NCBI GenBank assembly: GCA_947599995.1
Contig: CANQFW010000032.1
Location: 1 to 14,645 of the forward strand
Length of the DNA: 14,645 nucleotides
Reading direction: 5' to 3'
Origin: an uncultured Clostridia bacterium
Lineage (GTDB): Bacteria; Bacillota; Clostridia; TANB77; CAG-508
The notes under the pieces are model-generated. The model was not told the DNA's origin. It was given only the letters and a program-made list of their open reading frames with translations, and searched no databases. The position numbers were made by a program, and so were the translations under genes. Shown piece by piece: positions 1 to 8,713 of this stretch; the first letter of the stretch is position 1; each line of letters begins with the position of its first letter.

Positions 1-129
1 TAAGAGTATCAATATTAAGTTAGCTCTTAGCGAGATTATCTTTAATAATCGAGTATTAGAGATAACTTATGCAACTGAACATTTGTGAAGTTGCATACCT
101 TGTAAAAACTGTCGTTAGCAACAACACAC
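1..129 (-). mobile_element. Candidate 5' end of a group II intron (partial, cut by window edge)
   Basis: On the coding strand of the glucan synthase gene, the bases directly after the conserved ENGGQYTH codons are GTGTG (129-125), which fits the GUGYG 5' end consensus of group II introns. From here homology to GH94 proteins is lost and a stop follows at 117-115. The segment is non-coding and structured in this orientation: a 7-bp stem 126-120/116-110 (one G-U pair), a perfect 9-bp stem 97-89/76-68 with a 12-nt loop, and a multi-tier stem with 69-63 pairing 22-16, 61-58 pairing 27-24 and 50-45 pairing 39-34. The break falls cleanly between codons, and family members continue with Ala codons, so removing an intron here would restore the frame. 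No reverse transcriptase, domain V or 3' end is in view. Alternatives are a group I intron, an insertion sequence end or a rearrangement. Confidence 0.45.
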
Positions 130-3100
130 ATGTGTGTATTGTCCTCCATTTTCTCTTACTCCTGGTACATATGCTTTTATATATCCTGGTTTAAGTTTTC
201 CTTTTTCAAACGGCGGATCTAAGAGTTTTATTATTCCGTTTTCATAATCTATTAAGTGATTTTCTAAACTTTCCATAGCTATAAATTTTTTATCATTATC
301 TCCTGCACCTGAAATTACAGACCAACTTTGAGCAATACTATCTATTCTACATTCTTCATTCTCTATACTTCCTAAAGCATCTCCATCATCTGTATAAGCT
401 CTTTTAAACCATCTTCCATCCCATGCAACAGAATTTAATGATTTTTTTAGTAGATTCATATTTTCTTCATATAATCTAGCTTTTTCCATATCATTTCTCA
501 TTTTACAAATAGGTATAAATCTTTTCAAAACAGTATATAAGAAAAATCCAAGCCAGACACTTTCGCCTCTTCCCTTTATACCCACATTACTAAATCCATC
601 ATTCCAATCGCCGCATCCTATTTTTGGAAGTCCTCTTTCACCAAAATTCAAACTTTTATCTATTGCTTTTATACAGTGGTTATATATGGGTTCTTTTATC
701 TCTGATTCCTTATATAAATCGTATCTTTCATCTTCATTTTCTTTTAGTGGCTCACCTTCTAAATAAAATGTTTCAATATCTAAGATACTATAATCCGAGG
801 TCGCATTTATATACTCAGATGTAACAAAGGCAAGCCAAAGTAGGTCATCTGAAAATTTTGTTCTAATTCCCCTTGAGGTCTCTTTATGCCACCAATGCTC
901 TACATCTCCTTCTAAAAATTGATGTTTACTGTGAAGTATTATCTGTTCTTTCATCTTATCTGGTAAGATATATTTTAAAGCAAGCGTGTCTTGAAGCTGA
1001 TCTCTAAAACCATATGCTCCTCCTGATTGGTAAAATCCTGTTCTTCCAAGCAATCTACTCGTTATTGTCTGATATAAACACCATCCATTTAAGAAAATAT
1101 TTATAGATTCTACTTGCGTATATACTTGAATAGTTTCTAAAATATCCTTCCATTTTCTTTTTACATTGTCTAATTCTTTAGTACAATTTGAGATTTCTCT
1201 ATATTTATATGCAGTCTTTTTCGCATCGATAATATTTTCTTCTGCTCCTAAAATTAATACAAATTCTTTCGTAGACATACTATCTATTTCCAACTCTATT
1301 TCTATTGCCAAACAAGAACTTTTGCCAAGTCCAGAATCGTTATTTAATCTTACTTTTTTTAAGCTTGCAGGATTTGAAAGGCCACCTTCTCCTAGAAAGA
1401 ATTTCTTATCTCCTGTATAACTCTTTATTTCTTCACTTGACGATATATATACCTTATTTTTAAAATTGGACTCGTATAAATTTTCTGCAACTATTAAATT
1501 AGAATTTTTATCTAAATCTACTTTTATATATCCGTTTGACTTTATATCATCTTCACCCAATACTGGCTTTATATAATATAAAATCTTAAAATTCTTTCTC
1601 TTTAGAGTATTATTTGTAAACTTAATTAGATTAATTTTCACAGAGTCATTATTTGGTACAAAAACATTTGCTTCTTGATAAACACCTTGAGATTCATGAA
1701 TATATTTCCCATATCCAAATCCATAAACAACATTATAATTATTTTCGTCTGGCATAGGATTTTGTCCTAGAGACCACGCTTTTCCTGTAGTTTCGTCTCT
1801 AACGTATATGACTTCTGATGGTAAGTCTAAAAACGCGCTATTTTCCCAGCTAGATACTCTGTTTAATCTACTATTTTTATACCAAGTATATCCTCCCATA
1901 TTTTCAGTTAAAACTGTTCCAAAATTTTCGTTAGCTAATATATGACTCCAGACCGTAGGTAGCCTATTTTGATTATTTGTCATTATTAAATATTCTTTTC
2001 CGTCTGGCGAAAAGGCACCATATTCATTGTAATACTTTTTATCTTCTGCTTGGAATATATCTATGCTTTGAGGAATTTCTTCTTCGTTTGTTATTACATC
2101 ATTTTCTTCTGAAATATCTTTATAATTTTTTAAATATTCATCTTCTAAGTCTTTTATAATATATTCCAAATCACCCTTATGAGCATCAATAAATATTGTT
2201 GCAACAAATTTAAATAAATTTAAATCTCCTTGTGCCATGTCGTTTTTTGATATAATAAAAATTCCTCCATTTACATTTTTTCTGTATGCTAAATGACTAT
2301 CTAAAATTTGATCTTCTATCTCTGCTCTTACATAATTTTCATTGCCTTTGTTTTCTTCATCAATAAAAACGACATCTACTAATAGATTTTTGGTAATTAT
2401 AAATTCGTATAATTTTAGTACATTTTTTGTAACATATATATCATTTGCATCTTTTATCTGAACAACTATTATTGGTATATCCCCAGATATTCCATATTTC
2501 CACAAATCACTTTGATTATAATTTATTTTAGGCAATGATTCTAACTGTTTTTGTTTAATTGGGTTTTCAAAAATTATATACGATAATATTTTCTGATATA
2601 AATTTATCTCGCTTCCTTTAATCTGCAAATATTTGCTTTCTGCTTCACTTTTTGCTTTTGAAAGTTCAAATGCTCTTTTAATATTTTCTACATTATTGTA
2701 TTTTTTTAGTGATGCTAAAGCTTCTTCCCTATCTTCTGAGATAGACAAAATTAAATCTATATTTTTCTTTTCTCCTGGACCTATTTTTATAGTTTTTTTC
2801 ATTGAAACAACAGGGTCTGTTACCAATACCACTTTATTAGAAAATGGGATAGATTTTTCTATTGCTTTTGGTATTCCTAGCATTCCTCTTTGACAAAGCT
2901 TTTCTCTATCTATTTCAAACTCGTTATCAACAATTGTTAAAGCATCTGTTAACATCCTAGTTTCCAAAAACACTTCAACCTCATCTTTTCCTCTCTTTTT
3001 ACGTTTTATTTCTAAAATGTTTTCTTTTTCATCATAATTAAAGACTAAAAATAAGTTATTAAATGCTGGATGTGCATAATCTTGCTCTTTCTTAGATAAT

Positions 3101-6100
3101 ACGGGTTCAAACATACATGCCACTTCTAAGTTTTCTTCTGTGTTACCTATATTTTCTAATTCTAGCCTTCTTATTTCAATATTTTCCTCTGTTCCAAGTG
3201 TTATATTCATTTTACTTTTTATATTATCATCAACTCTTTCAAAACTGTCTTGATCTGGCATAAATTTTACTGTAGCATTTTTAGATGTTATATTTACAAC
3301 TTTTTTACTTTTTATATTTTTTATATAAAAAAATATTCCTTGGTTATAATCTTTTGTAACTTTAAACCTATTTACAAATATATCTTTGTATTTGCTAAAA
3401 CCTAATCCATTTTGATTTATAGCTACTGTATAATTCTGATTTGATATTACATTTCCTCTGACTATTCTTTCATCACTATTTTGATATACTGCTTCTGCGT
3501 AATTTTCATAATCTTGATATTTTAGTTTTTCCAATTTTTCTTTTTCCTCCTTCGTTATTATAAATGTTTCCGGCATTCTTTCCTGAAGTAATATCTCTGC
3601 CTGCATTATTTCTGGATTTTCTGAAAATCTTTTTTGTAAAATATTATCATTAAAAAGATTATTTATAGACAGTAATATTAGTGCCTGATGATGTGCCATA
3701 TATGTTGCAACAACACTGGCTTTTTCATCTTTTTTTTGTCTGGATGGTGTTAAATCTAAGCTTTCGTAAAAACCATACTTATTATACATCCCATAGCCTT
3801 TAAGCACTTTTAAATTTTGAACAACCTCTTTTGGCTTGTCTAAAATTGCTAAAATACTTGCATAACTTGCAACTACCATTTCATCTGCCAAACCTCTTTT
3901 TAAACCAAGCCATGGAATTCCAAAAGCTTTGTATTGGTAATTTCCATATAAATCTTTAACATTAAATGCAGATTCAGATATTCCCCACGGAACTGCAAAT
4001 TTTTTTGCATATTCAATTTGACTCATTATTGCAAACTTACAAGATTCATCTAATAAACTTCCTTCAAATCTTCTTAAATTTATATTTGGCATTAAATATT
4101 CAAAAGCAGTTCCAGACCACGAAATTAAACCTTTTTTATTATTTAGCACAGTAAGCGTTCTGCTAAGATTATTCCAATGCTTACTTGTTACATCCTTCTT
4201 AGCAATTGCAACAAAGCTTGCTTGTCTAGCTTCTGATGCTAATAGATCATAATATGAATCAGTCAATTTATTTTCTTCTATATTAAATCCTATTGAAAAT
4301 AATCTGTGCTCTGGGCTATACAATGGTGCAAAATTCGTATTTTCAATTAATTTAGTTACTCTTTCAATTAAATTTTCTAAACGTTCGTATTTAAAACTTA
4401 ACTCTTGATTTATTACTTTTTGTTTGGAACCTTCTATTTCCTGTTTTTTACTATTTATCTTAAAATCCTGTAAATTAACTTTCGATAAATCCTTTTCGTC
4501 TAATATTCCTTTCAAAAAACTTCTTACAACATACAAATATCCCACAAAATTTCCACTGTCTACTGTCGAAATATATCTTGGAATAAGAGGTTTCTTAGTT
4601 TTTATATTATACCAATTATATAAATGTCCATTCCACTTTGCCAAATCATCTACCGTATCAATTATATTTTCTAATATCTTAATTCCCTCATCTTTTTCTA
4701 TATATTTTAAATCTATTGCAGATATTACAGCAAGCATTGAAAGTCCTATATTGGTCGATGATGTTCTATCTACGTACTTATTTCTTCTATCTTCTTGAAA
4801 ATTATCTGGAATCAAAAAATTATTTTCCTTAGTTAAATTATCCTTAAAATATTGAAAAGTTCTTTTTCCTACATCCAAACAAAATTCTCTATCTTCTTTA
4901 TTTAGCGCATCTATTGGATTCCTTTTCTCTCCTATTTTACTTACTAAACACATTATATACGGTGTTATTATCCATATAATACTAATTATCATATCTAAAA
5001 TACTATAGAATTTTAATGCATAAAAAGCGAAAACTAATGCGAAAATTACATTTATATACATTGCTTTATAGTAAGATATAATATCCGTTTTAGAGTTTTT
5101 TTCTGCTTCCTCTGATGTCATCCATTCTAATAAATTTCTATGTGAAATTATTACTCTATATAATGTTTTATATATGCTCTTTAGCGATATATATGCTTTA
5201 TATGGCAAACACCCTAAAGTTAAAAAACCTCTATAAATGCTTCCTTTAACTCCATCCACTTTTGGTATGAATGTATTTTGCTTTCTTTCGCCTTCACGCT
5301 TGAAAATAACGTGGCCTAAGATTTCTAATATAAATGGCAAAACCACAATTAGGTATAATATTGATAATTCTAATTTAGTGTTTACTCCATATATGCTTTG
5401 TATGCACATAAAATATATTAAACCTACAATACAAAAAACCTCAATTAAACTTCTTCTTAAATTATCAAATATTTTATATTTAGAAAGTAAATTCAATTTC
5501 TTACTTTTAAGCCATTTAATTATTTGCCAGTCTCCTCTTATCCATCTTGAAAGTCTAGACATAAAACTTAAATATTTGGTTGGATATCCATCCATTATTA
5601 AAATATCTGATGCTAGTCCACATCTTAAATAGCTTCCTTCTAACAAGTCATGACTTAAGACAGTGTTTTCTGGTATTTCATTTTTTAAAATTTTAGAATA
5701 TACCTCTAAATCAAAAATTCCTTTTCCTGTAAAAATTCCTTCACCGAAATTATCTTGATATAAATCTGAAATTGCATTTGTGTATGAATCTATTCCTCCA
5801 CTTCCAGCAAAAATTTTTGTAAATAAATTTTTATAGCTTATGTCTATATTTACTCCGACCCTTGGCTGAATTAGTCCATACCCATCTATTACTTTTCCGT
5901 CTTTAATTACTGGTTTATTTAAAATATGTGCCATTGCACCTATTAATTCGAACCCAGAATTTAAAGTTAAATCAGTATCGCTATCTAGTGTTATTAAATA
6001 TTTTATTTTAGGAATATCAGCTTCTCTTTCTAAAATAGTATTTACTGTAAATCTGTCCAACATTTCCTTTTTTTGAATGTTTCCTAGTAGCAGTTCAGAA

Positions 6101-7827
6101 AATTCTGTTAAAGCACCTCTCTTTCTTTCCCAACCCAAATATGAAGATTCTTTCTCATTCCAAAATCTTTTTCTATATACAAAATGGAATATTGGAAAAT
6201 CTTGTGTTTTATACTTTTCATTTAATTTTTTTGCCATCTCTAATCCTTTTTGAGAAACTTCTTCATCAAATTCCTCGACTTTTTTCTTACTTTGAGTTAC
6301 ATCTCCTAAAAGGCAAAAATATATATTTTCTGATTTATTTGCTAAATAATATACCTCTAATTTATTCATAAGTTCAATTACTTTTTCTTTCGAATTTAAA
6401 ATTGTTGGTATTACAACCATGGTCGCATTTTCCTGATCAATTCCATCGTAAAAATCTATTTTAGGAATTAGCCTTGGCTTAACTACTTTACTTAAAATAT
6501 ATTCAATTATCTTTATTATAAATTCAGAAGCAGGTAGAATAAATATTAATCCTGCAATAATCGAACAAACTAAATTTTGTGTATTATTATAAAATCTCGC
6601 ACCTATTATAAATGAACACACAGCAGTTAGACAAACTATAGATAGTAAATATATCTTAAATTTATTTTTATTATTAAGTTCTATTTTGTCGTTATATTGT
6701 AATTTTCTGTATAAAATATTTATATTTTCACCAAATAAATAATAACCGATATGACTTTTCTTTTCTCCCAATTTTGATTTACTTGCAAGTTCTATTAGTT
6801 TCTTTGAAATATATATCTCCGAAATTCCTGTTTTTTTAGATACTCCCTTTATAACGTTTCTATAATATTCTTTGGTTTTGTAATCCATTCTTTCATAAAC
6901 ACCTGCTGGATCTTTTCTTAAAATTTCTTCAACGCCATTTATTTTTTCGAATATTTCTAAAAAATTTATTCTAGTTATTTTCTTCAAGCTTGTTATACTA
7001 TTTCCCATAGATACTTTTCTTACAGCTATATCAAAATGCTCTTTTTTTATTATATCTGATACTGTATTTCCTGTTTTTTCAACTTCTTCCTCTAATACGT
7101 TTAAATAGCTTTCCGTTTTCTTACCATATCTTTTCAATTTGTAAGACATATATTCTACAAACGGATATTTCATATCAAAAAAAACTCGTAATGTTTTATT
7201 CTTTTTTAATCTGTATTTTCGTTCCTCTACCGGCTTTTCTTCTACTAATCTTTCTACTATTGACTCAACTTTAAACTTTTCTATTTCAGACGCATATATT
7301 ACTTCTGCATTTAGCCTTATTTTCTCTATTATAGCAATTTGCATAAACAATCCAATATTCCAAATTTCATCCATACTTAAATTCTTCTTTGTTTGATATG
7401 CTGCTAAAGATTTTTCTATAACTATGTTATCAATCTTACAATCAGTGTAACTTACAATTTCACTCGCTAAAACGTATATTCTAGCGAAACCATCATATTT
7501 TCCACCTTTTATTCCTACAAAATCTGTGTATTTTTTTAGAGTTAGTTCTTTTTGTATTGATTTTACTACTTCTTCAATTATATAAAAATTGTCTAATAAC
7601 CATTCTCCTGCAGGATGTATTCCCATCTCTAGCTTTACATGTTCACTTAGTATATTATAGACTTCTTTTATTACTTCATAGTTTTCAATCATTCTTCCAA
7701 TTGGATATGTTTCTTTTTCTGCCTTTGCTTTTAAATTATGCGTTGTTGCTATTCTTTCTAAATGTTTATTTAATCCTTCCTGGTTTAATATCTCGCCTTC
7801 TATATTTAAAATTTTTTTTGTTTTCAT
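115..7827 (-). CDS. Cyclic beta-1,2-glucan synthase-like GT84/GH94 protein, interrupted at its C-terminus
   Basis: This is a giant NdvB/Cgs-type membrane protein that, by family, builds beta-1,2-glucan from UDP-glucose and trims or cyclises it with a GH94 phosphorylase-like region. Residues count from the ATG at 7827. Membrane segments lie near 391-445, then 793-845 and 923-965. The GT84-like glycosyltransferase between the first two has LDSDTD (614-619), SHD (725-727) and the acceptor motif SRWIRGDWQ (760-768). A glucoamylase-like domain follows (about 980-1450; ISWSGTAFEY, MAHHQA), then GH94 sandwich and barrel with the catalytic-acid motif DWNDG (2407-2411). The reading frame ends ENGGQYTH plus VCCC and stop, where homologues continue with Ala-Ala and roughly 150-250 more residues including GWTWYTGSAGW; true coding sequence therefore ends at 130. 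I chose this start because AAAGGGA lies about 11 nt upstream and the protein then begins MKTKK; an upstream in-frame ATG at 7893 lacks a good site. It is probably a single-gene transcript. Confidence 0.9.
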   Translation of the reverse strand: MKTKKILNIEGEILNQEGLNKHLERIATTHNLKAKAEKETYPIGRMIENYEVIKEVYNILSEHVKLEMGIHPAGEWLLDNFYIIEEVVKSIQKELTLKKYTDFVGIKGGKYDGFARIYVLASEIVSYTDCKIDNIVIEKSLAAYQTKKNLSMDEIWNIGLFMQIAIIEKIRLNAEVIYASEIEKFKVESIVERLVEEKPVEERKYRLKKNKTLRVFFDMKYPFVEYMSYKLKRYGKKTESYLNVLEEEVEKTGNTVSDIIKKEHFDIAVRKVSMGNSITSLKKITRINFLEIFEKINGVEEILRKDPAGVYERMDYKTKEYYRNVIKGVSKKTGISEIYISKKLIELASKSKLGEKKSHIGYYLFGENINILYRKLQYNDKIELNNKNKFKIYLLSIVCLTAVCSFIIGARFYNNTQNLVCSIIAGLIFILPASEFIIKIIEYILSKVVKPRLIPKIDFYDGIDQENATMVVIPTILNSKEKVIELMNKLEVYYLANKSENIYFCLLGDVTQSKKKVEEFDEEVSQKGLEMAKKLNEKYKTQDFPIFHFVYRKRFWNEKESSYLGWERKRGALTEFSELLLGNIQKKEMLDRFTVNTILEREADIPKIKYLITLDSDTDLTLNSGFELIGAMAHILNKPVIKDGKVIDGYGLIQPRVGVNIDISYKNLFTKIFAGSGGIDSYTNAISDLYQDNFGEGIFTGKGIFDLEVYSKILKNEIPENTVLSHDLLEGSYLRCGLASDILIMDGYPTKYLSFMSRLSRWIRGDWQIIKWLKSKKLNLLSKYKIFDNLRRSLIEVFCIVGLIYFMCIQSIYGVNTKLELSILYLIVVLPFILEILGHVIFKREGERKQNTFIPKVDGVKGSIYRGFLTLGCLPYKAYISLKSIYKTLYRVIISHRNLLEWMTSEEAEKNSKTDIISYYKAMYINVIFALVFAFYALKFYSILDMIISIIWIITPYIMCLVSKIGEKRNPIDALNKEDREFCLDVGKRTFQYFKDNLTKENNFLIPDNFQEDRRNKYVDRTSSTNIGLSMLAVISAIDLKYIEKDEGIKILENIIDTVDDLAKWNGHLYNWYNIKTKKPLIPRYISTVDSGNFVGYLYVVRSFLKGILDEKDLSKVNLQDFKINSKKQEIEGSKQKVINQELSFKYERLENLIERVTKLIENTNFAPLYSPEHRLFSIGFNIEENKLTDSYYDLLASEARQASFVAIAKKDVTSKHWNNLSRTLTVLNNKKGLISWSGTAFEYLMPNINLRRFEGSLLDESCKFAIMSQIEYAKKFAVPWGISESAFNVKDLYGNYQYKAFGIPWLGLKRGLADEMVVASYASILAILDKPKEVVQNLKVLKGYGMYNKYGFYESLDLTPSRQKKDEKASVVATYMAHHQALILLSINNLFNDNILQKRFSENPEIMQAEILLQERMPETFIITKEEKEKLEKLKYQDYENYAEAVYQNSDERIVRGNVISNQNYTVAINQNGLGFSKYKDIFVNRFKVTKDYNQGIFFYIKNIKSKKVVNITSKNATVKFMPDQDSFERVDDNIKSKMNITLGTEENIEIRRLELENIGNTEENLEVACMFEPVLSKKEQDYAHPAFNNLFLVFNYDEKENILEIKRKKRGKDEVEVFLETRMLTDALTIVDNEFEIDREKLCQRGMLGIPKAIEKSIPFSNKVVLVTDPVVSMKKTIKIGPGEKKNIDLILSISEDREEALASLKKYNNVENIKRAFELSKAKSEAESKYLQIKGSEINLYQKILSYIIFENPIKQKQLESLPKINYNQSDLWKYGISGDIPIIVVQIKDANDIYVTKNVLKLYEFIITKNLLVDVVFIDEENKGNENYVRAEIEDQILDSHLAYRKNVNGGIFIISKNDMAQGDLNLFKFVATIFIDAHKGDLEYIIKDLEDEYLKNYKDISEENDVITNEEEIPQSIDIFQAEDKKYYNEYGAFSPDGKEYLIMTNNQNRLPTVWSHILANENFGTVLTENMGGYTWYKNSRLNRVSSWENSAFLDLPSEVIYVRDETTGKAWSLGQNPMPDENNYNVVYGFGYGKYIHESQGVYQEANVFVPNNDSVKINLIKFTNNTLKRKNFKILYYIKPVLGEDDIKSNGYIKVDLDKNSNLIVAENLYESNFKNKVYISSSEEIKSYTGDKKFFLGEGGLSNPASLKKVRLNNDSGLGKSSCLAIEIELEIDSMSTKEFVLILGAEENIIDAKKTAYKYREISNCTKELDNVKRKWKDILETIQVYTQVESINIFLNGWCLYQTITSRLLGRTGFYQSGGAYGFRDQLQDTLALKYILPDKMKEQIILHSKHQFLEGDVEHWWHKETSRGIRTKFSDDLLWLAFVTSEYINATSDYSILDIETFYLEGEPLKENEDERYDLYKESEIKEPIYNHCIKAIDKSLNFGERGLPKIGCGDWNDGFSNVGIKGRGESVWLGFFLYTVLKRFIPICKMRNDMEKARLYEENMNLLKKSLNSVAWDGRWFKRAYTDDGDALGSIENEECRIDSIAQSWSVISGAGDNDKKFIAMESLENHLIDYENGIIKLLDPPFEKGKLKPGYIKAYVPGVRENGGQYTHVCCC

Positions 7828-7884
7828 GAAAAAAAATTCCCTTTCTTGCATCTTTTTCATATATTGTCTGCAAATTAAGGAATT

Positions 7885-7913
7885 TTTATACAAATAAAAA
7901 AAAGGACTAACAA
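7885..7913 (-). promoter_or_regulatory. Probable housekeeping (sigma-A type) promoter of the glucan synthase gene
   Basis: On the minus strand, TTGTTA (7913-7908) is followed after exactly 17 bp by TATAAA (7890-7885). Transcription would start near 7878, about 50 nt before the ATG at 7827. It lies downstream of the terminator at 8008-8057, consistent with the glucan synthase having its own promoter. The hexamers are imperfect and the region is AT-rich, so the call is moderate. Confidence 0.45.
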
Positions 7914-7916
7914 ATT

Positions 7917-7945
7917 TTACAAATCATTGCTTTTATAATTTGTAA
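7917..7945. repeat. Perfect 8-bp inverted repeat abutting the glucan synthase promoter
   Basis: TTACAAAT (7917-7924) and ATTTGTAA (7938-7945) are perfect inverted copies separated by 13 bp. The element ends 3 bp upstream of the proposed -35 box. Half-site spacing is compatible with a dimeric regulator, but no regulator gene is in the window and AT-rich DNA yields such repeats by chance. Confidence 0.4.
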
Positions 7946-8007
7946 CGTTCGCATATTTCTACTTTACGTCAAATTTATCTTTTTTAATTATGACATTTCT
8001 ATAGTAT

Positions 8008-8057
8008 AAAAAAATTTAAACAGAACACATAGCATTGTATAACTATGTATTCTGTTT
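8008..8057 (-). terminator. Rho-independent terminator closing the pdp-to-DUF2651 gene run
   Basis: Read on the minus strand, 8057-8043 pairs with 8032-8018 to form a 15-bp stem with a single U-G pair and a 10-nt loop. It is followed by AAA and then seven Ts (8014-8008). It lies about 65 nt past the stop of the DUF2651-like gene and separates that gene from the glucan synthase gene. Confidence 0.85.
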
Positions 8058-8123
8058 AATGTTTATTTTCTAATCTTTATATATAAATACTAAACAATCA
8101 TTTATTTAATAAAACAACCTACT

Positions 8124-8651
8124 TTATCTTCTTCTATAACATCCTCTAAAAGTTCCTGTCCTTCCTTGATTAGAAGCGTTCGGCAAAACGGATGCTCTAA
8201 CGTCTACTTGATTATTTAAGCAATTATTATTGTTACCTCCATTATTATTATTATTATTATTTTGAACTTCTATTACACCTTGAACAGCTATATCATCATT
8301 TTGTCTACAATTGCAATGGCAACAATTATTGTTATTATCTTCATTTTCAGCTTCTACATCACTTTCATTAGAATCATTTTCATTTCTACATATTCTCTCA
8401 ATTTTTTTTAATATCTTGCAAATTAATTTTACTAAAACTGCTGTTATGAATGCTATAATTGTATATATTATGGCTGCAACTAGAGCAGTTCCTAAATCGG
8501 TTACTTCAAGTATTGACACAATAAATGCAGTTGTTAGAAATATTGCAAAAAAAGTTATTGCAACAAGAATCGGAAATTTTAGTATTCTTTGTAACACTAT
8601 AGATAACAATATTGTAGCTAGAGGCAGAGCAAAAAATATGAATAAAACCAT
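8124..8651 (-). CDS. DUF2651-like small membrane protein with Asn/Cys-rich cytoplasmic-type tail
   Basis: This 175-residue protein has three predicted membrane helices (about 1-20, 27-47 and 55-78). Their pattern, including FPILVAITFFAIF and AAIIYTIIAFITAVLV, resembles the DUF2651 family of small Bacillota membrane proteins, whose function I do not know. Unlike typical members of about 80 residues, it carries an extra hydrophilic tail of nearly 100 residues: a basic then acidic stretch (about 81-105), the cluster CCHCNC (110-115), two Asn runs (131-137 and 140-143) and a basic end FRGCYRRR. The Asn run is encoded by a perfect triplet repeat. The start is set by the strong site AGGAGAGG about 6 nt before the ATG. 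It lies 63 nt after truA with no terminator between, so it is probably the last gene of that transcript. Reality of the gene is fairly sure; the family link is by pattern only. Confidence 0.75.
   Translation of the reverse strand: MVLFIFFALPLATILLSIVLQRILKFPILVAITFFAIFLTTAFIVSILEVTDLGTALVAAIIYTIIAFITAVLVKLICKILKKIERICRNENDSNESDVEAENEDNNNNCCHCNCRQNDDIAVQGVIEVQNNNNNNNGGNNNNCLNNQVDVRASVLPNASNQGRTGTFRGCYRRR
8241..8261. repeat. Perfect (ATT)7 triplet microsatellite inside the DUF2651-like gene
   Basis: Seven exact ATT triplets read as seven AAT (Asn) codons on the minus strand, residues 131-137 of the DUF2651-like protein. A further short run of Asn codons lies close by. Slippage here would change Asn number without breaking the frame. 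Confidence 0.9.
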
Positions 8652-8713
8652 AATATCCTCTCCTTTTTAGATTTTATTATATATTATGAATTTTATTCAA
8701 ATCATGTGATTTT

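Noticed and set aside
7828..7893. Longer glucan synthase start giving an extra MYKNSLICRQYMKKMQEREFFF
   Set aside because: The upstream ATGs lack a convincing ribosome binding site and the extension overlaps the likely transcription start; the ATG at 7827 has AAAGGGA upstream.
8311..8670. Plus-strand open frame of 119 codons opposite the DUF2651-like gene, and other plus-strand open frames across the window
   Set aside because: They lie antisense to well-supported genes, have no family signatures, and show low-complexity or Leu/Phe-rich translations typical of shadow frames in AT-rich DNA.
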